The notes below the pieces were generated by a model. That model saw nothing but the letters and a program-made list of their open reading frames with translations, did not search any database and was not told the DNA's origin. The position numbers and the translations under genes were made by a program. From Bradyrhizobium sp. STM 3809 (GTDB lineage: Bacteria; Pseudomonadota; Alphaproteobacteria; Rhizobiales; Xanthobacteraceae), in NCBI RefSeq assembly GCF_000239795.1, contig NZ_CAFJ01000137.1, positions 1-32,994 on the forward strand: DNA of 32,994 bases. The letters run 5' to 3'. Positions within the stretch are counted from its first letter, which is position 1, and every line of letters starts with the position of its first letter. Below, in pieces: positions 17,035 through 25,581 of this stretch.

Positions 17035-17245
17035 GTGCTTCTCCTGCCGCTTGCCGGTTCCGGCTCAGCGCGGCCAAGATTTAGGGGACCTTTGTGGTGC
17101 GGCTAGTCGGGCTGCGGATTAAATTTCCGTATGCGACAGAACGTCTGCGGGGCTTGCGAATCGCTGTCGATCTCCACGCCGCCCGACTGGAGGGAGAAAC
17201 GCGGTTAGCCGGCTTTTTGTTCGGTCTGGCGCGCGAAAGATCGGT

Positions 17246-18088
17246 TCAGGCCAGCGTCACCTTGCGACGCTCCAGCAGGCCGGGAAACTGCTCGCCGGCG
17301 AGATAGGCATGCTCATGCTCGCGCTGCACGGTCAGCGGATCGAGCTCGATCAGGACGTCGTCGACGAAGCCGGGATGGCACATGACGAGCCCGTGTTCGG
17401 GCAGGGCGTCCAGGAAGCCGTCCATCAGCGAACCGAAATCGGCGGCCTTGGTGAAGTCGTAGGCGCCGGCGAACGCGGGGTTGAAGGTGATGGCGGCGCG
17501 CGCGGCGTGGCGGCGGAATTGCGCGCTCAGCACGTCGAGCAGCAGCGCCTTCGGCGCGCCCAGCCGCTGCATCAGCGGCGCATTCCGGCCGCCCTGGCGG
17601 ACCCAGGCCGACGGCGCGGCCTCCTTCACGGCGGCCAGGAAACCCTCGCGCACCTGCGGATAGAGCTGGGCGTGCTGATGGCCGTCGACGAAATCCGGGG
17701 CGCGGCCGAACAGCTCGCCGAACGCGGCGAGCTGAACCGCCACCTCGGCGCGGATCATCTCGGGGTCGAGCCGGCGCAGCAGCCCGGCGCGCAGCAGCTT
17801 GGGGAAGGGCAGGAACATGCCGCCCTCGGCGGGGCGGAAATGCATGGTCAGCGGCCGGAACGGCGCGGTCAGCGTGACGTGCAGGCCGATCGCGCAGCGC
17901 GGGCTGTCGGCCGCGACCTTGGTCAGCTCCGTCACCTCGTCGCGCCCGATCGCCGCGCCGACGGTCATCACCGATGTCGCGTTCAGGCGGCCGCGCGCGA
18001 TCAGGTCGCGGATCGCGCGGTTGACGCCGGGACTGAGGCCGTAGTCATCGGCGCACAGCCAGATGCGCCGGTGCGGCGCCTCGCTCAT
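17246..18088 (-). CDS. ChbG/HpnK (YdjC-like) carbohydrate deacetylase
   Basis: A 280-residue YdjC-fold enzyme that removes acetyl groups from N-acetylated sugars or lipid-linked sugars using a divalent metal. The N-terminal motif IWLCADDYGLSPGVN carries the Asp14-Asp15 pair; GLHVTL (His70) and DGHQHAQLYP (His137/His139) supply further metal ligands. Family members include ChbG (chitooligosaccharide deacetylase) and HpnK (hopanoid-associated); no other hopanoid genes are visible here. The start codon overlaps the stop of the upstream glycosyltransferase (ATGA), so the two are translationally coupled and likely act on the same glycolipid. The frame stays open far upstream through the glycosyltransferase gene, but ATG 18088 gives the family N-terminus. 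Confidence 0.87.
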   Translation of the reverse strand: MSEAPHRRIWLCADDYGLSPGVNRAIRDLIARGRLNATSVMTVGAAIGRDEVTELTKVAADSPRCAIGLHVTLTAPFRPLTMHFRPAEGGMFLPFPKLLRAGLLRRLDPEMIRAEVAVQLAAFGELFGRAPDFVDGHQHAQLYPQVREGFLAAVKEAAPSAWVRQGGRNAPLMQRLGAPKALLLDVLSAQFRRHAARAAITFNPAFAGAYDFTKAADFGSLMDGFLDALPEHGLVMCHPGFVDDVLIELDPLTVQREHEHAYLAGEQFPGLLERRKVTLA

Positions 18089-19128
18089 TCGGCGGCGTTC
18101 CGTTCGGTGCCGTCGCTGCGGGCGTCGAGCGTGGCGCGCTTCTCGCTGTGCTCGGCGACGAAGTAGATCGGCCGTGCCTTCAGCTCGGACAGGATCTTGC
18201 CGATATATTCGCCCATGATGCCGATCATGATCAGCTGCACGCCGCCGATCGTCATCAGGCCGACCATCAGCGAGGGATAGCCGGGCACCGACTTTCCGGT
18301 GGTGAAGGTCTCCCACAGGATCGACAGTCCGAACAGGAACGCGGCCGAGGCGAGCAGGATTCCGAGCAGGCTGGCGAAGCGCAGTGGCGCGACCGAGAAC
18401 GAGGTGAGGCCCTCGATCGACAGGCCGAGCAGGCTGGTGACGTTGAAGGTCGTGACGCCGTGCGCGCGCGCCGCCGGCTCGTAGTCGACGCGGATCTGGC
18501 GGAAGCCGATCCAGCTCGCGAGGCCCTTGAAGAAGCGGTTGCGCTCCGGCAGCTGGCGCAGTGCCGCCACCGCGCGCGGCGACAGCAGGCGGAAGTCGCC
18601 GGCATCCTCCGGAATCTTCTGCCGCGCGCCCCAATTGATCAGCGCGTAGAAGCCGTGCACGGCGACGCGGCGCAGGAACGGCTCGTTGTCGCGATGCGCC
18701 TTCGCGGTGTAGACGACGTCGTAGCCGTCCTTGATCCAATGCGTGACGAGCTGCTCGACCAGCGCCGGCGGATGCTGCCCATCGCCATCCATGAACAGCA
18801 CGGCGCCGCGGCGGGCATGGTCGAGGCCGGCCATCAGCGCCGCCTCCTTGCCGAAATTGCGCGACAGCGACACGACCTGGACGTCGAGCGCATCGGCCTG
18901 CAAGGTGCGGGCGATCGCGAGCGTGTTGTCGCGGCTGCCGTCGTCGACATAGACGAGCTCGCAGGCGAGCCCGAAGCGCTGCCGCAGGGTGCGGGCGAGC
19001 GTGTTCAAGCGCTCGTGCAGCGCCGTCAGTCCCGCGCCCTCGTTGTAGACGGGGATAACGATCGACAGGCCCTGCGACGCGGCGTCGGCCGCGGTCGTGG
19101 TCAGGTCGGACACGTCAGTTCCCAGCAT
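18085..19128 (-). CDS. family 2 glycosyltransferase, DPM1/ArnC-like
   Basis: A membrane-anchored glycosyltransferase expected to move a sugar from a nucleotide sugar to a polyprenyl phosphate at the cytoplasmic face. In the 347-residue product, a GT2 domain starts at residue 21 (LSIVIPVYNEG). DDGS at 62-65 binds nucleotide, and the DGDGQHP segment at 114-120 holds the DxD metal motif. RNRFFKGLASWIGFRQ is the acceptor-side motif of this subfamily. Two hydrophobic segments at about 240-262 and 275-300 form the C-terminal membrane anchor seen in ArnC, GtrB and DPM1-type enzymes. GAGGA precedes the ATG by eight bases. It is coupled to the deacetylase downstream. hisG ends 69 bases upstream. The sugar is not predictable from sequence. 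Confidence 0.9.
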   Translation of the reverse strand: MLGTDVSDLTTTAADAASQGLSIVIPVYNEGAGLTALHERLNTLARTLRQRFGLACELVYVDDGSRDNTLAIARTLQADALDVQVVSLSRNFGKEAALMAGLDHARRGAVLFMDGDGQHPPALVEQLVTHWIKDGYDVVYTAKAHRDNEPFLRRVAVHGFYALINWGARQKIPEDAGDFRLLSPRAVAALRQLPERNRFFKGLASWIGFRQIRVDYEPAARAHGVTTFNVTSLLGLSIEGLTSFSVAPLRFASLLGILLASAAFLFGLSILWETFTTGKSVPGYPSLMVGLMTIGGVQLIMIGIMGEYIGKILSELKARPIYFVAEHSEKRATLDARSDGTERNAAE

Positions 19129-19197
19129 TGCTCAGATCCTCGTTCGCCCGCCAACATATGGTAGCTGCCGCTGCCTGTCGCTACGATGAACGGCGAT

Positions 19198-20175
19198 TTA
19201 TGATCGCAGGAAGGCTTCGAGGCGGGCAAACAGCGGATTCTCGCGGTCGAGCACGTAGTCGAGCGAGGCGACCGACACCGTCTCCGCGCCATGGGCGCGG
19301 AGGAAGCTGCCGAGCGCGTAGATCTGCGCCGGCGGGCAGTGCAGGGTCAGCATGCCCGACGAGGTCGGGCCTCCGAACGGCGCGACGACGCCGAAGCGGT
19401 TGTGCGCCTCGGTCAGCATTGCTGCGTCGCACCCTTTGAAGCGGGTGCGGACCTCGCGGTATTTGCTGGCGCGGGCGCGGGCGTGGATGTGGTCGAGGAT
19501 GATCCGGGCGCTCTCGCGCGGGCCATCCGACCAGTCGGCGTCGCGCGAGGCGACGAGATTGGCCTGGCTGCGCAGGATGACGCCGTCGTCGAGCACCTTC
19601 AGGCCGTTGGCGACCAGCGTGGAGCCGGTTGAGGTGATGTCGACGATCAGCTCGGCGGTGCCGACGGCGGGTGCGCCCTCGGTGGCGCCGGCGCTCTCGA
19701 CGATGCGATAGTCGACGATGCCGTGATGCGCGAAGAAGCCGCGCGTCAGGTTGATGTATTTGGTGGCGACGCGCATGCGGCGATTGTGCTGGGCGCGGAA
19801 GCCGGTGGCGACGTCGTCGAGATCGGCCATGGTGCGGACGTCGATCCAGGCCTGCGGCACTGCGACCACGACATTGGCGCCGCCGAAGCCGAGCGTGTCG
19901 ATCAGCAGCACGCGCTTGTCGGCGTCGGTGATTTCCTCGCGCACCAGGTCCTCGCCGGTGACGCCGAGATGCACGGTGCCGCGCGCCAGTTGCGATGCGA
20001 TCTCGCTCGCAGAGAGATAGGCGATCTCGACATTGTCGAGCCCGGAGATCGTGCCGCGATAGTCGCGTGCGCCGCCGGGCTTCGACAGGTTCAGCCCGGC
20101 GCGGCCGAAGAACGCTTCCGCATTCTCCTGCAGGCGGCCCTTGGAGGGAACGGCGAGGACGAGGGGGCCGCTCAT
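19198..20175 (-). CDS. hisG: ATP phosphoribosyltransferase HisG
   Basis: First step of histidine biosynthesis: condenses ATP with PRPP to give phosphoribosyl-ATP. The 325-residue product starts [15 protein letters not shown] and has the PRPP-site segment [19 protein letters not shown] near residues 173-191. The preceding VTGEDLVRE segment is also typical. The C-terminal 100 residues, with [20 protein letters not shown] and [14 protein letters not shown], resemble the HisG C-terminal regulatory domain, so it is longer than a classical short HisG (about 210-230 residues). It nevertheless overlaps hisZ by four bases, implying a joint HisG-HisZ enzyme. Confidence 0.96.
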   Translation of the reverse strand: MSGPLVLAVPSKGRLQENAEAFFGRAGLNLSKPGGARDYRGTISGLDNVEIAYLSASEIASQLARGTVHLGVTGEDLVREEITDADKRVLLIDTLGFGGANVVVAVPQAWIDVRTMADLDDVATGFRAQHNRRMRVATKYINLTRGFFAHHGIVDYRIVESAGATEGAPAVGTAELIVDITSTGSTLVANGLKVLDDGVILRSQANLVASRDADWSDGPRESARIILDHIHARARASKYREVRTRFKGCDAAMLTEAHNRFGVVAPFGGPTSSGMLTLHCPPAQIYALGSFLRAHGAETVSVASLDYVLDRENPLFARLEAFLRS

Positions 20176-21332
20176 GATGCTCTCCCGCGCGGGCTGTGGC
20201 TCGCGGCGCTCGACTGGGCCAGGCGCTCGATCCAGATCGAGAAGCCGACGGCCGGAATGGACGAGGCGGCGCCGAGCTGGCTCAGCAGGCCGTCATAGCG
20301 GCCGCCGGCGACCAGCGGCTCGTCGCCATTGCCGGGGTGATGCAGCTCGAACTCGAAGCCGGTGTAGTAGTCGAGGCCGCGGCCGAACGCGGTGGCGAAG
20401 CGCACCTTGGTCAGGTCGATGCCGCGCTGGGCCATGAAGCCGGCGCGCGCCTCCAGCGCGTCGATCGCGGCTGCAATGTCGAGCCTGGCGTCGGCCGCGA
20501 GCGCACGGAGCTGCTGGACGGCTTCGGTCGGAGTGCCGGCGATGACGAGGAAGCGCTTGATCAGGTCGAGGGCGTGGCGCGGCAGGGCGCCGCTCTTCAG
20601 GGTGGATTGCTCCAGGAACCGGTCGGCGATCTCCGCGACCGTGCGGCCGCCGACGGCGCTGGCGCCGGCGATCGACATCAGGTCGGTGACGAGGGCGAGC
20701 GCGGCCTTGCGGTCGGAGCCGGCCAGCGCCGCGAGCACGCCCTCATATTCGTTGCGCGGCGCCAACTCGGCGATCGCGAGCCGCTCCAGGTCCTGGGCCA
20801 GCGTCCGCTTGCGGTTGAAGTCCTTGAGCAGCCTGCGCCGCCAGACCGGATAGAGATCGAGCGCGTCGATCAGGGCTGCGAACAGCGCGACGTCGCCGGT
20901 GTGGATCTCGACCTCGCTGAGACCGGCCGCGGCTGTCGCCTCGATCGCCAGCGCCAGCATCTCGGCATCGGCGGCAGGACGATCCTGGCGTCCGAAGGAT
21001 TCGATGCCGGCCTGCAGGAACTCGCTGGGGCGGCCGTCACGGTAACGAAACACCGGGCCGAGATAGCTGAACCCGGCCGGCTGTCCGGAGCGCGGCGACG
21101 CCAGATAGTCGCGGGCGACGGGAATGGTCAGGTCGGGACGCAGGCAGAGTTCCTCGCCGCCGCCATCCGTCGTCAGATACAGGCTCTTGCGAATGTCCTC
21201 GCCGGAGAGGTCGAGGAACGGCTCGGCCGGCTGCAGGATCGCCGGCTCGGCGCGGGCATAGCCGGCCTCGGCGAAGGACTGCAGCAGCGTGTCCGCCCGC
21301 GCGGCGGGTCCGGTCGGAGCGGGTCCGGTCAT
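20172..21332 (-). CDS. hisZ: ATP phosphoribosyltransferase regulatory subunit HisZ
   Basis: A catalytically inactive histidyl-tRNA synthetase paralogue that joins HisG and makes it active and histidine-sensitive. The 386-residue product has HisRS-like motif 2 ([15 protein letters not shown], then [20 protein letters not shown]) and the [15 protein letters not shown] and AGGRYDGLL segments. It lacks a C-terminal anticodon-binding domain, as expected for HisZ. The start at 21332 gives a normal length; a GTG at 21416 would add 28 residues of no family resemblance. The ribosome site is weak for either. Its stop overlaps the hisG start. A 7-bp GC hairpin (21362-21378) lies 30 bases before the start. 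Confidence 0.94.
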   Translation of the reverse strand: MTGPAPTGPAARADTLLQSFAEAGYARAEPAILQPAEPFLDLSGEDIRKSLYLTTDGGGEELCLRPDLTIPVARDYLASPRSGQPAGFSYLGPVFRYRDGRPSEFLQAGIESFGRQDRPAADAEMLALAIEATAAAGLSEVEIHTGDVALFAALIDALDLYPVWRRRLLKDFNRKRTLAQDLERLAIAELAPRNEYEGVLAALAGSDRKAALALVTDLMSIAGASAVGGRTVAEIADRFLEQSTLKSGALPRHALDLIKRFLVIAGTPTEAVQQLRALAADARLDIAAAIDALEARAGFMAQRGIDLTKVRFATAFGRGLDYYTGFEFELHHPGNGDEPLVAGGRYDGLLSQLGAASSIPAVGFSIWIERLAQSSAASHSPRGRAS

Positions 21333-21452
21333 GTCAATCTTGGTTCCAAACAGGGAGTCGTGCCGCCCGGAGGGCGGCGGCAGCCCCTTAGCACGCTCAT
21401 GGCGCGGTTTCGACACCGAATGGTCGCCGCGCGCGACAATCGCCGGCGGGCC

Positions 21453-22205
21453 TTAACGGCCTTGGCCGTGCCAATCCCCCAGGGTCGCCTGCAGCAGGGC
21501 CAGCGCCGCCACCCCCGCGGTATCGGCCCGGAGGATGCGTGGCCCGAGCGCCAGCCTGACCAGTTGCGGCTGCCGCAGCAGGAGCTCGCGCTCCTCGGCG
21601 GCGAAGCCGCCTTCGGGGCCGATCAGGAGATCGATGCCGGCATGCGCGCCGGCGCCGCGCAGCGCCTGCACGGGATCGGCGACGTCGGCCGCCTCGTCGC
21701 AGAACACCAGCAGGCGCGAAGCCTGCCGCTCGCGCAGGAAGCGCTCCAGCGGCACCGGGTCCCTGACCTCGGCGAGGCTGAGGATGCCGCATTGCTCGGC
21801 CGCCTCGATCACATTGGCGCGCATGCGCTCGCCGTTGATCCGCGACACCTGGGTGTGGCGCGTGACGACCGGCTGCAGCACGGCCGCGCCCATCTCGACC
21901 GCCTTCTGCGCGATGTAGTCCAGCCGCGCGTGCTTCAGCGGCGCAAACACGTAGGCGATGTCGGGGAGCCGGTCCTGCGGCCGGAGGCGCTGCTGGACGG
22001 TCAGCAGGTCCGCCCGCTTGCGGCCGGCGATCGTGGCCTGCCATTCGCCGTCGCGGCCGTTGAACACCAGCACCCGGTCGCCGGCGCCGAGGCGCAGCAC
22101 GTTGCCGAGATAGTTGCTCTGGTTGCGATCCAGTGCGACGGCGCCGCCCTCCAGCAGCGGGGCGTCGACGTACAGGCGCGGGGCGTTGGAGTCGTAGTCG
22201 GGCAT
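21453..22205 (-). CDS. rsmE: 16S rRNA m3U1498 methyltransferase RsmE
   Basis: Methylates N3 of U1498 in 16S rRNA, in the mature 30S subunit. The 250-residue product has an N-terminal PUA-like domain (RLYVDAPLLEGG to VLVFNGRDGEW) and a SPOUT knot domain. The cofactor-binding motifs LLIGPEGGFAAEE and LALGPRILRADTAGVAAL are the RsmE signature. KAVEMGAAVLQPVVTRHTQV is also characteristic. It heads the minus-strand run rsmE-hisZ-hisG, with 120 bases between rsmE and hisZ, and is divergent from the four-cysteine gene pair and ubiA. Confidence 0.96.
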   Translation of the reverse strand: MPDYDSNAPRLYVDAPLLEGGAVALDRNQSNYLGNVLRLGAGDRVLVFNGRDGEWQATIAGRKRADLLTVQQRLRPQDRLPDIAYVFAPLKHARLDYIAQKAVEMGAAVLQPVVTRHTQVSRINGERMRANVIEAAEQCGILSLAEVRDPVPLERFLRERQASRLLVFCDEAADVADPVQALRGAGAHAGIDLLIGPEGGFAAEERELLLRQPQLVRLALGPRILRADTAGVAALALLQATLGDWHGQGR

Positions 22206-22423
22206 GGCGCGGCGAGTGTGAGGTCAGTGACGTTGCTTATCGAACCGGGCCCCGGACGGAAAGCCGGAGCCTGGTGGCTGCGTGCATCGGCGATGGCCCG
22301 TTTTGGCCGTGCTGTCGACAGATTTTACCGTTTGGATGTGGTCCAAACTGGCGATTGCGTCCCGCTGCACCTCGGGGCGACGCCGGCAGCCTCGGCTTCA
22401 TGCCCCGGCGAGGAGAGACAGCC

Positions 22424-22909
22424 GTGATCAACAGATGTTCCACTTGGGCCGTCCTGGCCCTCGCCGCGGCCACCGTGCTGCTGCCCGCCGTGCCCGCTCG
22501 GGCCGATGACAAGAGCGTCGGCGCGCCGCAGGCGGCCAATCCGGCGGCCTCCAACGGCACGAGCGTGGGCAACTTTCGTCCGCCCGAGAGCTGCCTGAAG
22601 GAATTCACGCCGCTGCGCGACGAGGCCGCCCGCCGCGCCCAATTGCTGAAGATGGCGCCGGGACACCGATTCGCGCCAGGAGAGGCCTGCCGGCTGGTGC
22701 ATGATTACGAGCTCGCCCAGACCAAGATGCTCGAATACGCCGTCGCGCATGCCTCGACCTGCGGCATCCCGGCCAAAATCACCGACCAGCTCAAGGCGAA
22801 TCACGAAAACACCCTGACCGTGATGCGTAAGGTCTGCACCGTGACATGGAACGTTGCGCCCGGCGTGGGCTCGTTCCTCTCCGCGTCCGGACCGAAGCAG
22901 CCCGGTTGA
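22424..22909 (+). CDS. secreted four-cysteine protein, paralogue 1
   Basis: A 161-residue exported protein of unknown function. Signal peptide residues 1-26 end VPARA before DDKSVG. The conserved domain runs from PPESCLKEFTPLRDEA through EACRLVHDYELAQ and TCGIPAKITDQLKANH to MRKVCT. It has four cysteines at equivalent places to the next gene, so two disulfides are plausible. The start GTG at 22424 is chosen because AGGAGAGA lies five bases before it and because the paralogue begins with an equivalent xTGATCA start. The domain is helical and charged. I do not recognise it as a named family; similar proteins are conserved hypotheticals in Bradyrhizobium. Confidence 0.82.
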   Translation: MINRCSTWAVLALAAATVLLPAVPARADDKSVGAPQAANPAASNGTSVGNFRPPESCLKEFTPLRDEAARRAQLLKMAPGHRFAPGEACRLVHDYELAQTKMLEYAVAHASTCGIPAKITDQLKANHENTLTVMRKVCTVTWNVAPGVGSFLSASGPKQPG

Positions 22910-23163
22910 GCGAAGGCTTCCGACCGGCGCGAGGACATCGTCACCGAGCGGAAGCGGAGATGAACGAAATCCGAGGCTGGATCTCGGAATGCAAATCAGC
23001 GGCCCGTGGGTTCACCGGCATGGAACCGCGGCTGCGTCCCTGCGCCGCGGGGGCGGCCAACTCCGCAGTTGTGCTGGGCGGGCGAGAATCGTAAAAGCCC
23101 CGGATTGGATCGCGCTTTCGTCCGGAAGTGTTGAGGATTCTTGGTCTTGCCGGAGAACCAGCC

Positions 23164-23850
23164 TTGATCAGCCGCCATCCCATCGTGCCATTCGTCGTCG
23201 CTGCTGCCCTGCTGTCCAATGGCGGCCATGCAATGGCGCAAGGCGCGTTTCCCGCGCCGCTGCCGGGCCAGACTCAAACCCAGACGCAGAGCAACGCTTC
23301 ACCGTTTCCGCCCATCAATGGCAGTGCGCCCGCGCCTGCGCCGATGGCGGCGCCCGCCAATGCATTTCCCCCTGCCGGCCCGGCGGCTTTCGGTGGCGGC
23401 GGCGGTGGCTTCGCGGCGCCGCCGCAGCAGGTCGGCCCCGGCGAAAGCTGCATGAAGGAGTTCGTGCCGCTGCGTGAGGAGGCCGAGCGCCGGGGCAAGC
23501 TGATCCAGGCTGCGAGCAAGCGCAAGGCGACCCCGGTCGAGGCCTGCAAGCTGTTCAAGAGCTTCAGCCAGGCCGAGGTCAAGATGATCAAATACATCGA
23601 GGCCAACTCGGCACGCTGCGGCATTCCCGGCCAGATCGCCGAGCAGTTGAAGACCAACCACAAGGGCACCGAGGGCATTCAGCAGAAGGTCTGCACCGTC
23701 GCCGAGCAGATGCAGAAGGGCGGCGGCCCGGCCGCCCAGCCTGGCCTGAGCGACGTGCTCGGCACGTCGGCTGCACTGCCGGAGGCGAATGCGACGAAGA
23801 AGGGCGGCTCGACCTTCGATTCGCTCACCGGCAACCCGCTCACCCGATGA
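23164..23850 (+). CDS. secreted four-cysteine protein, paralogue 2
   Basis: A 228-residue exported protein, a tandem duplicate of the preceding gene. Signal peptide residues 1-25 end GHAMA before QGAFPA. A Pro/Ala/Gln-rich linker of about 60 residues follows, with a Gly run, GGGGGGFAAPP, just before the domain. The four-cysteine domain has GESCMKEFVPLREEAERR, EACKLFKSF, RCGIPGQIAEQLKTNH and QQKVCT. A tail of about 45 residues beyond the last Cys includes KKGGSTFDSLTGNPL. The start is probably TTG 23164 (GGAGA nine bases upstream; same TGATCA context as paralogue 1); a GTG at 23128 is less likely. Its stop overlaps the ubiA start, so it is co-translated with ubiA. Confidence 0.82.
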   Translation: MISRHPIVPFVVAAALLSNGGHAMAQGAFPAPLPGQTQTQTQSNASPFPPINGSAPAPAPMAAPANAFPPAGPAAFGGGGGGFAAPPQQVGPGESCMKEFVPLREEAERRGKLIQAASKRKATPVEACKLFKSFSQAEVKMIKYIEANSARCGIPGQIAEQLKTNHKGTEGIQQKVCTVAEQMQKGGGPAAQPGLSDVLGTSAALPEANATKKGGSTFDSLTGNPLTR

Positions 23851-24779
23851 GCGACAGCGCCGTCCGCGTAGCTGACGCGACCGGCAACTGGGTCGACACG
23901 CTGGCGCCGGTGTGGAGCCGGCCGTATCTGCGGCTCGCCCGCTACGATCGCCCGATCGGGTCGTGGCTGCTGCTGATGCCGTGCTGGTGGTCGGCCGCGC
24001 TGGCTGCGGGGATTTCCGGCGACCTCTCGATGCTTCCGCTCTGGGTCGGCTTGTATTTCGTCGGCGCCTTCGCGATGCGCGGCGCCGGCTGCACCTGGAA
24101 CGACATCACCGACCGCGACCTCGACGCCAAGGTGGAGCGTACGCGCTCCCGGCCGATCCCCGCCGGGCAGGTGGGCGTGAAGCAGGCGCTCGCCTTCCTG
24201 GTGGCGCAGGCCCTGGTCGGCCTCGTGGTGCTGCTGCAATTCAACCGCTTCGCGATCGGCACGGGCATCGCCTCGCTGCTCATCGTCGCGATCTATCCCT
24301 TCATGAAGCGCATCACCTGGTGGCCGCAGACGGTGCTGGGGCTGGCCTTCTCCTGGGGCGCGCTGATGGGCTTTGCCGTCGCGTTCGGCCGCATCGATGC
24401 GACCGCGCTGCTGCTCTACGCCGGCTCGATCTGCTGGGTGATCGCCTACGACACGATCTACGCGCATCAGGATGCGGAGGACGATGCGCTGATCGGCATC
24501 AAGTCGACGGCGCGGCTGTTCGCCGAGCGCACGCATCTGGCGCTGGTGGTGTTCTATTCGCTCGCGGTCGTGCTGATCGGAGCAGCCTTCGCCACCGCTC
24601 ATGTGCACGTGGCGGCGTGGCTGGGCCTCGCCTGCTTCGCCGCGCATCTCGCCTGGCAGGTCCGCAGGCTGAACACCGCGGATCCCGCGCTGTGCCTGCG
24701 GATTTTCAAGTCCAACCGCGATGCTGGATTGCTGCTGTTCGCCGCTCTCCTGGTCGACGCCGTGCTGCGCGCGAGCTGA
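23847..24779 (+). CDS. ubiA: 4-hydroxybenzoate polyprenyltransferase UbiA
   Basis: Integral membrane enzyme that attaches the polyprenyl tail to 4-hydroxybenzoate in ubiquinone synthesis. The 310-residue product has the two aspartate-rich motifs of the family: NDITDRDLDAKVERTRSRP (first, binding the polyprenyl diphosphate through Mg2+) and AYDTIYAHQDAEDD (second). It has about eight or nine hydrophobic segments. The N-terminal RLARYDRPIGSWLLLMPCWW is typical of proteobacterial UbiA. It overlaps the upstream secreted gene by four bases (ATGA). Its stop abuts the stop of the convergent gene with no spacer. Confidence 0.96.
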   Translation: MSDSAVRVADATGNWVDTLAPVWSRPYLRLARYDRPIGSWLLLMPCWWSAALAAGISGDLSMLPLWVGLYFVGAFAMRGAGCTWNDITDRDLDAKVERTRSRPIPAGQVGVKQALAFLVAQALVGLVVLLQFNRFAIGTGIASLLIVAIYPFMKRITWWPQTVLGLAFSWGALMGFAVAFGRIDATALLLYAGSICWVIAYDTIYAHQDAEDDALIGIKSTARLFAERTHLALVVFYSLAVVLIGAAFATAHVHVAAWLGLACFAAHLAWQVRRLNTADPALCLRIFKSNRDAGLLLFAALLVDAVLRAS

Positions 24780-25304
24780 TCAGCTCCGCGCGATGATCTC
24801 GCGTTCGCCGCGATGGACCGAGGCGGGATTGAGAAGGTGCCCGACACGGCGGCGCATCAGGAAACGCGGACGGCGCGACCGGATGGCATTGCGGCGCCGG
24901 CGCCGCGGCGCAGCGTCGCGCTTCGGCTCCTGAAGCTGCGGCAGCGCGAAGGTCTCGCTCCACATCGCCCAGGCGGTCACGATCTCGTCCTGGTCGTCGC
25001 TGACGCAGATCGGGATGCTCAGCGAGGGGTCGCGGTGCGCGAGGATCAGCATCATCTGCGTGTCGTCGATCTCGCGCAGCGCGATGCCGAGGAAATCGCT
25101 GACCCGGAGGTTCAGGGCCATGCGCATGCCGCTCACGGCACGGCGCAGGACCACGCGCTCCCGGTGCAGTTCGATCTGCCGGATCCCGCCATCGGCACGG
25201 GTGTCGTGCGCGCTGTACGAGACGGGCAGGGAAAGAGGGTCGAGCCGCAGGACGCGGCCCGACCCAGCGGAATTGCTTCCGCCTGTTGCTGTTTGACGCC
25301 TCAC
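24780..25304 (-). CDS. DUF6101-like protein of unknown function
   Basis: A 174-residue protein, probably cytoplasmic. The N-terminal two thirds look like a compact beta-rich domain (SLPVSYSAHDTRADGG, QIELHRERVVLRRAVSGMRM, RVSDFLGIALREID, MLILAHRDPSLSIPICVS). A strongly basic segment follows (RRRRRNAIRSRRPRFLMRRR). It resembles a short conserved family seen in Bradyrhizobium and Rhodopseudomonas that I recall as DUF6101; the match is from memory. The GTG start is preceded by GGGGAGA at eight bases. It is convergent with ubiA, with adjacent stop codons. The basic tail might bind nucleic acid or acidic lipid, but this is a guess. Confidence 0.75.
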   Translation of the reverse strand: MRRQTATGGSNSAGSGRVLRLDPLSLPVSYSAHDTRADGGIRQIELHRERVVLRRAVSGMRMALNLRVSDFLGIALREIDDTQMMLILAHRDPSLSIPICVSDDQDEIVTAWAMWSETFALPQLQEPKRDAAPRRRRRNAIRSRRPRFLMRRRVGHLLNPASVHRGEREIIARS

Positions 25305-25424
25305 GGCTCGGTCTCCCCGCCGGGATTATGTTCCCGGTCGATACGTGAGACCTTGCCACGCGAGCGGCCCGTATCAGCTTAAGAAGCCTGGTTAATCAGT
25401 CCTCACGCCCGACCCTCTTACCGT

Positions 25425-25469
25425 CATGATTGACAAGCGCTTGCCCAGCATGATTGACGAGACCTTGCC
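25425..25469 (+). repeat. 24-base tandem duplication
   Basis: CATGATTGACAAGCGCTTGCC (25425-25445) recurs as CATGATTGACGAGACCTTGCC (25449-25469) with three mismatches in 21 bases and a period of 24. It lies in the pmbA leader. The period is a multiple of three and the copies are in frame with the short open frame at 25426-25557. Confidence 0.7.
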
Positions 25470-25557
25470 GATTTGCCGACAATCCGATGTGGTGTCTGAC
25501 CTGCTGCTTGAAGTCGGCGTGATCAGGCCACATTTCGTCTGGATTGAGCCGTCTTAG
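25426..25557 (+). CDS. possible 43-codon small ORF upstream of pmbA
   Basis: Begins ATG ATT GAC and ends TAG at 25555. The peptide starts MIDKRLPSMIDETLPICRQS, containing an 8-residue near repeat, and ends VGVIRPHFVWIEPS. It lies 24 bases before the pmbA start. No ribosome site is visible, which argues against translation. It may be a leader peptide or chance. Confidence 0.22.
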   Translation: MIDKRLPSMIDETLPICRQSDVVSDLLLEVGVIRPHFVWIEPS

Positions 25558-25581
25558 CCGCCACCTGACATCGATCGGATC

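Noticed and set aside
17246-18739. 497-codon version of the deacetylase extending into the glycosyltransferase gene
   Set aside because: The extension is out-of-frame reading of the glycosyltransferase. The family N-terminus starts at 18088, and the ATGA overlap supports it.
21361-21378. hairpin before hisZ considered as a terminator of rsmE
   Set aside because: The stem is only 7 bp with no T-run on the minus strand. It is noted as a possible leader structure only.
20196-22427. 743-codon open frame on the plus strand
   Set aside because: It is antisense to hisZ and rsmE, both of which are confidently recognised. The translation has no family resemblance and the long length comes from GC-rich antisense bias.
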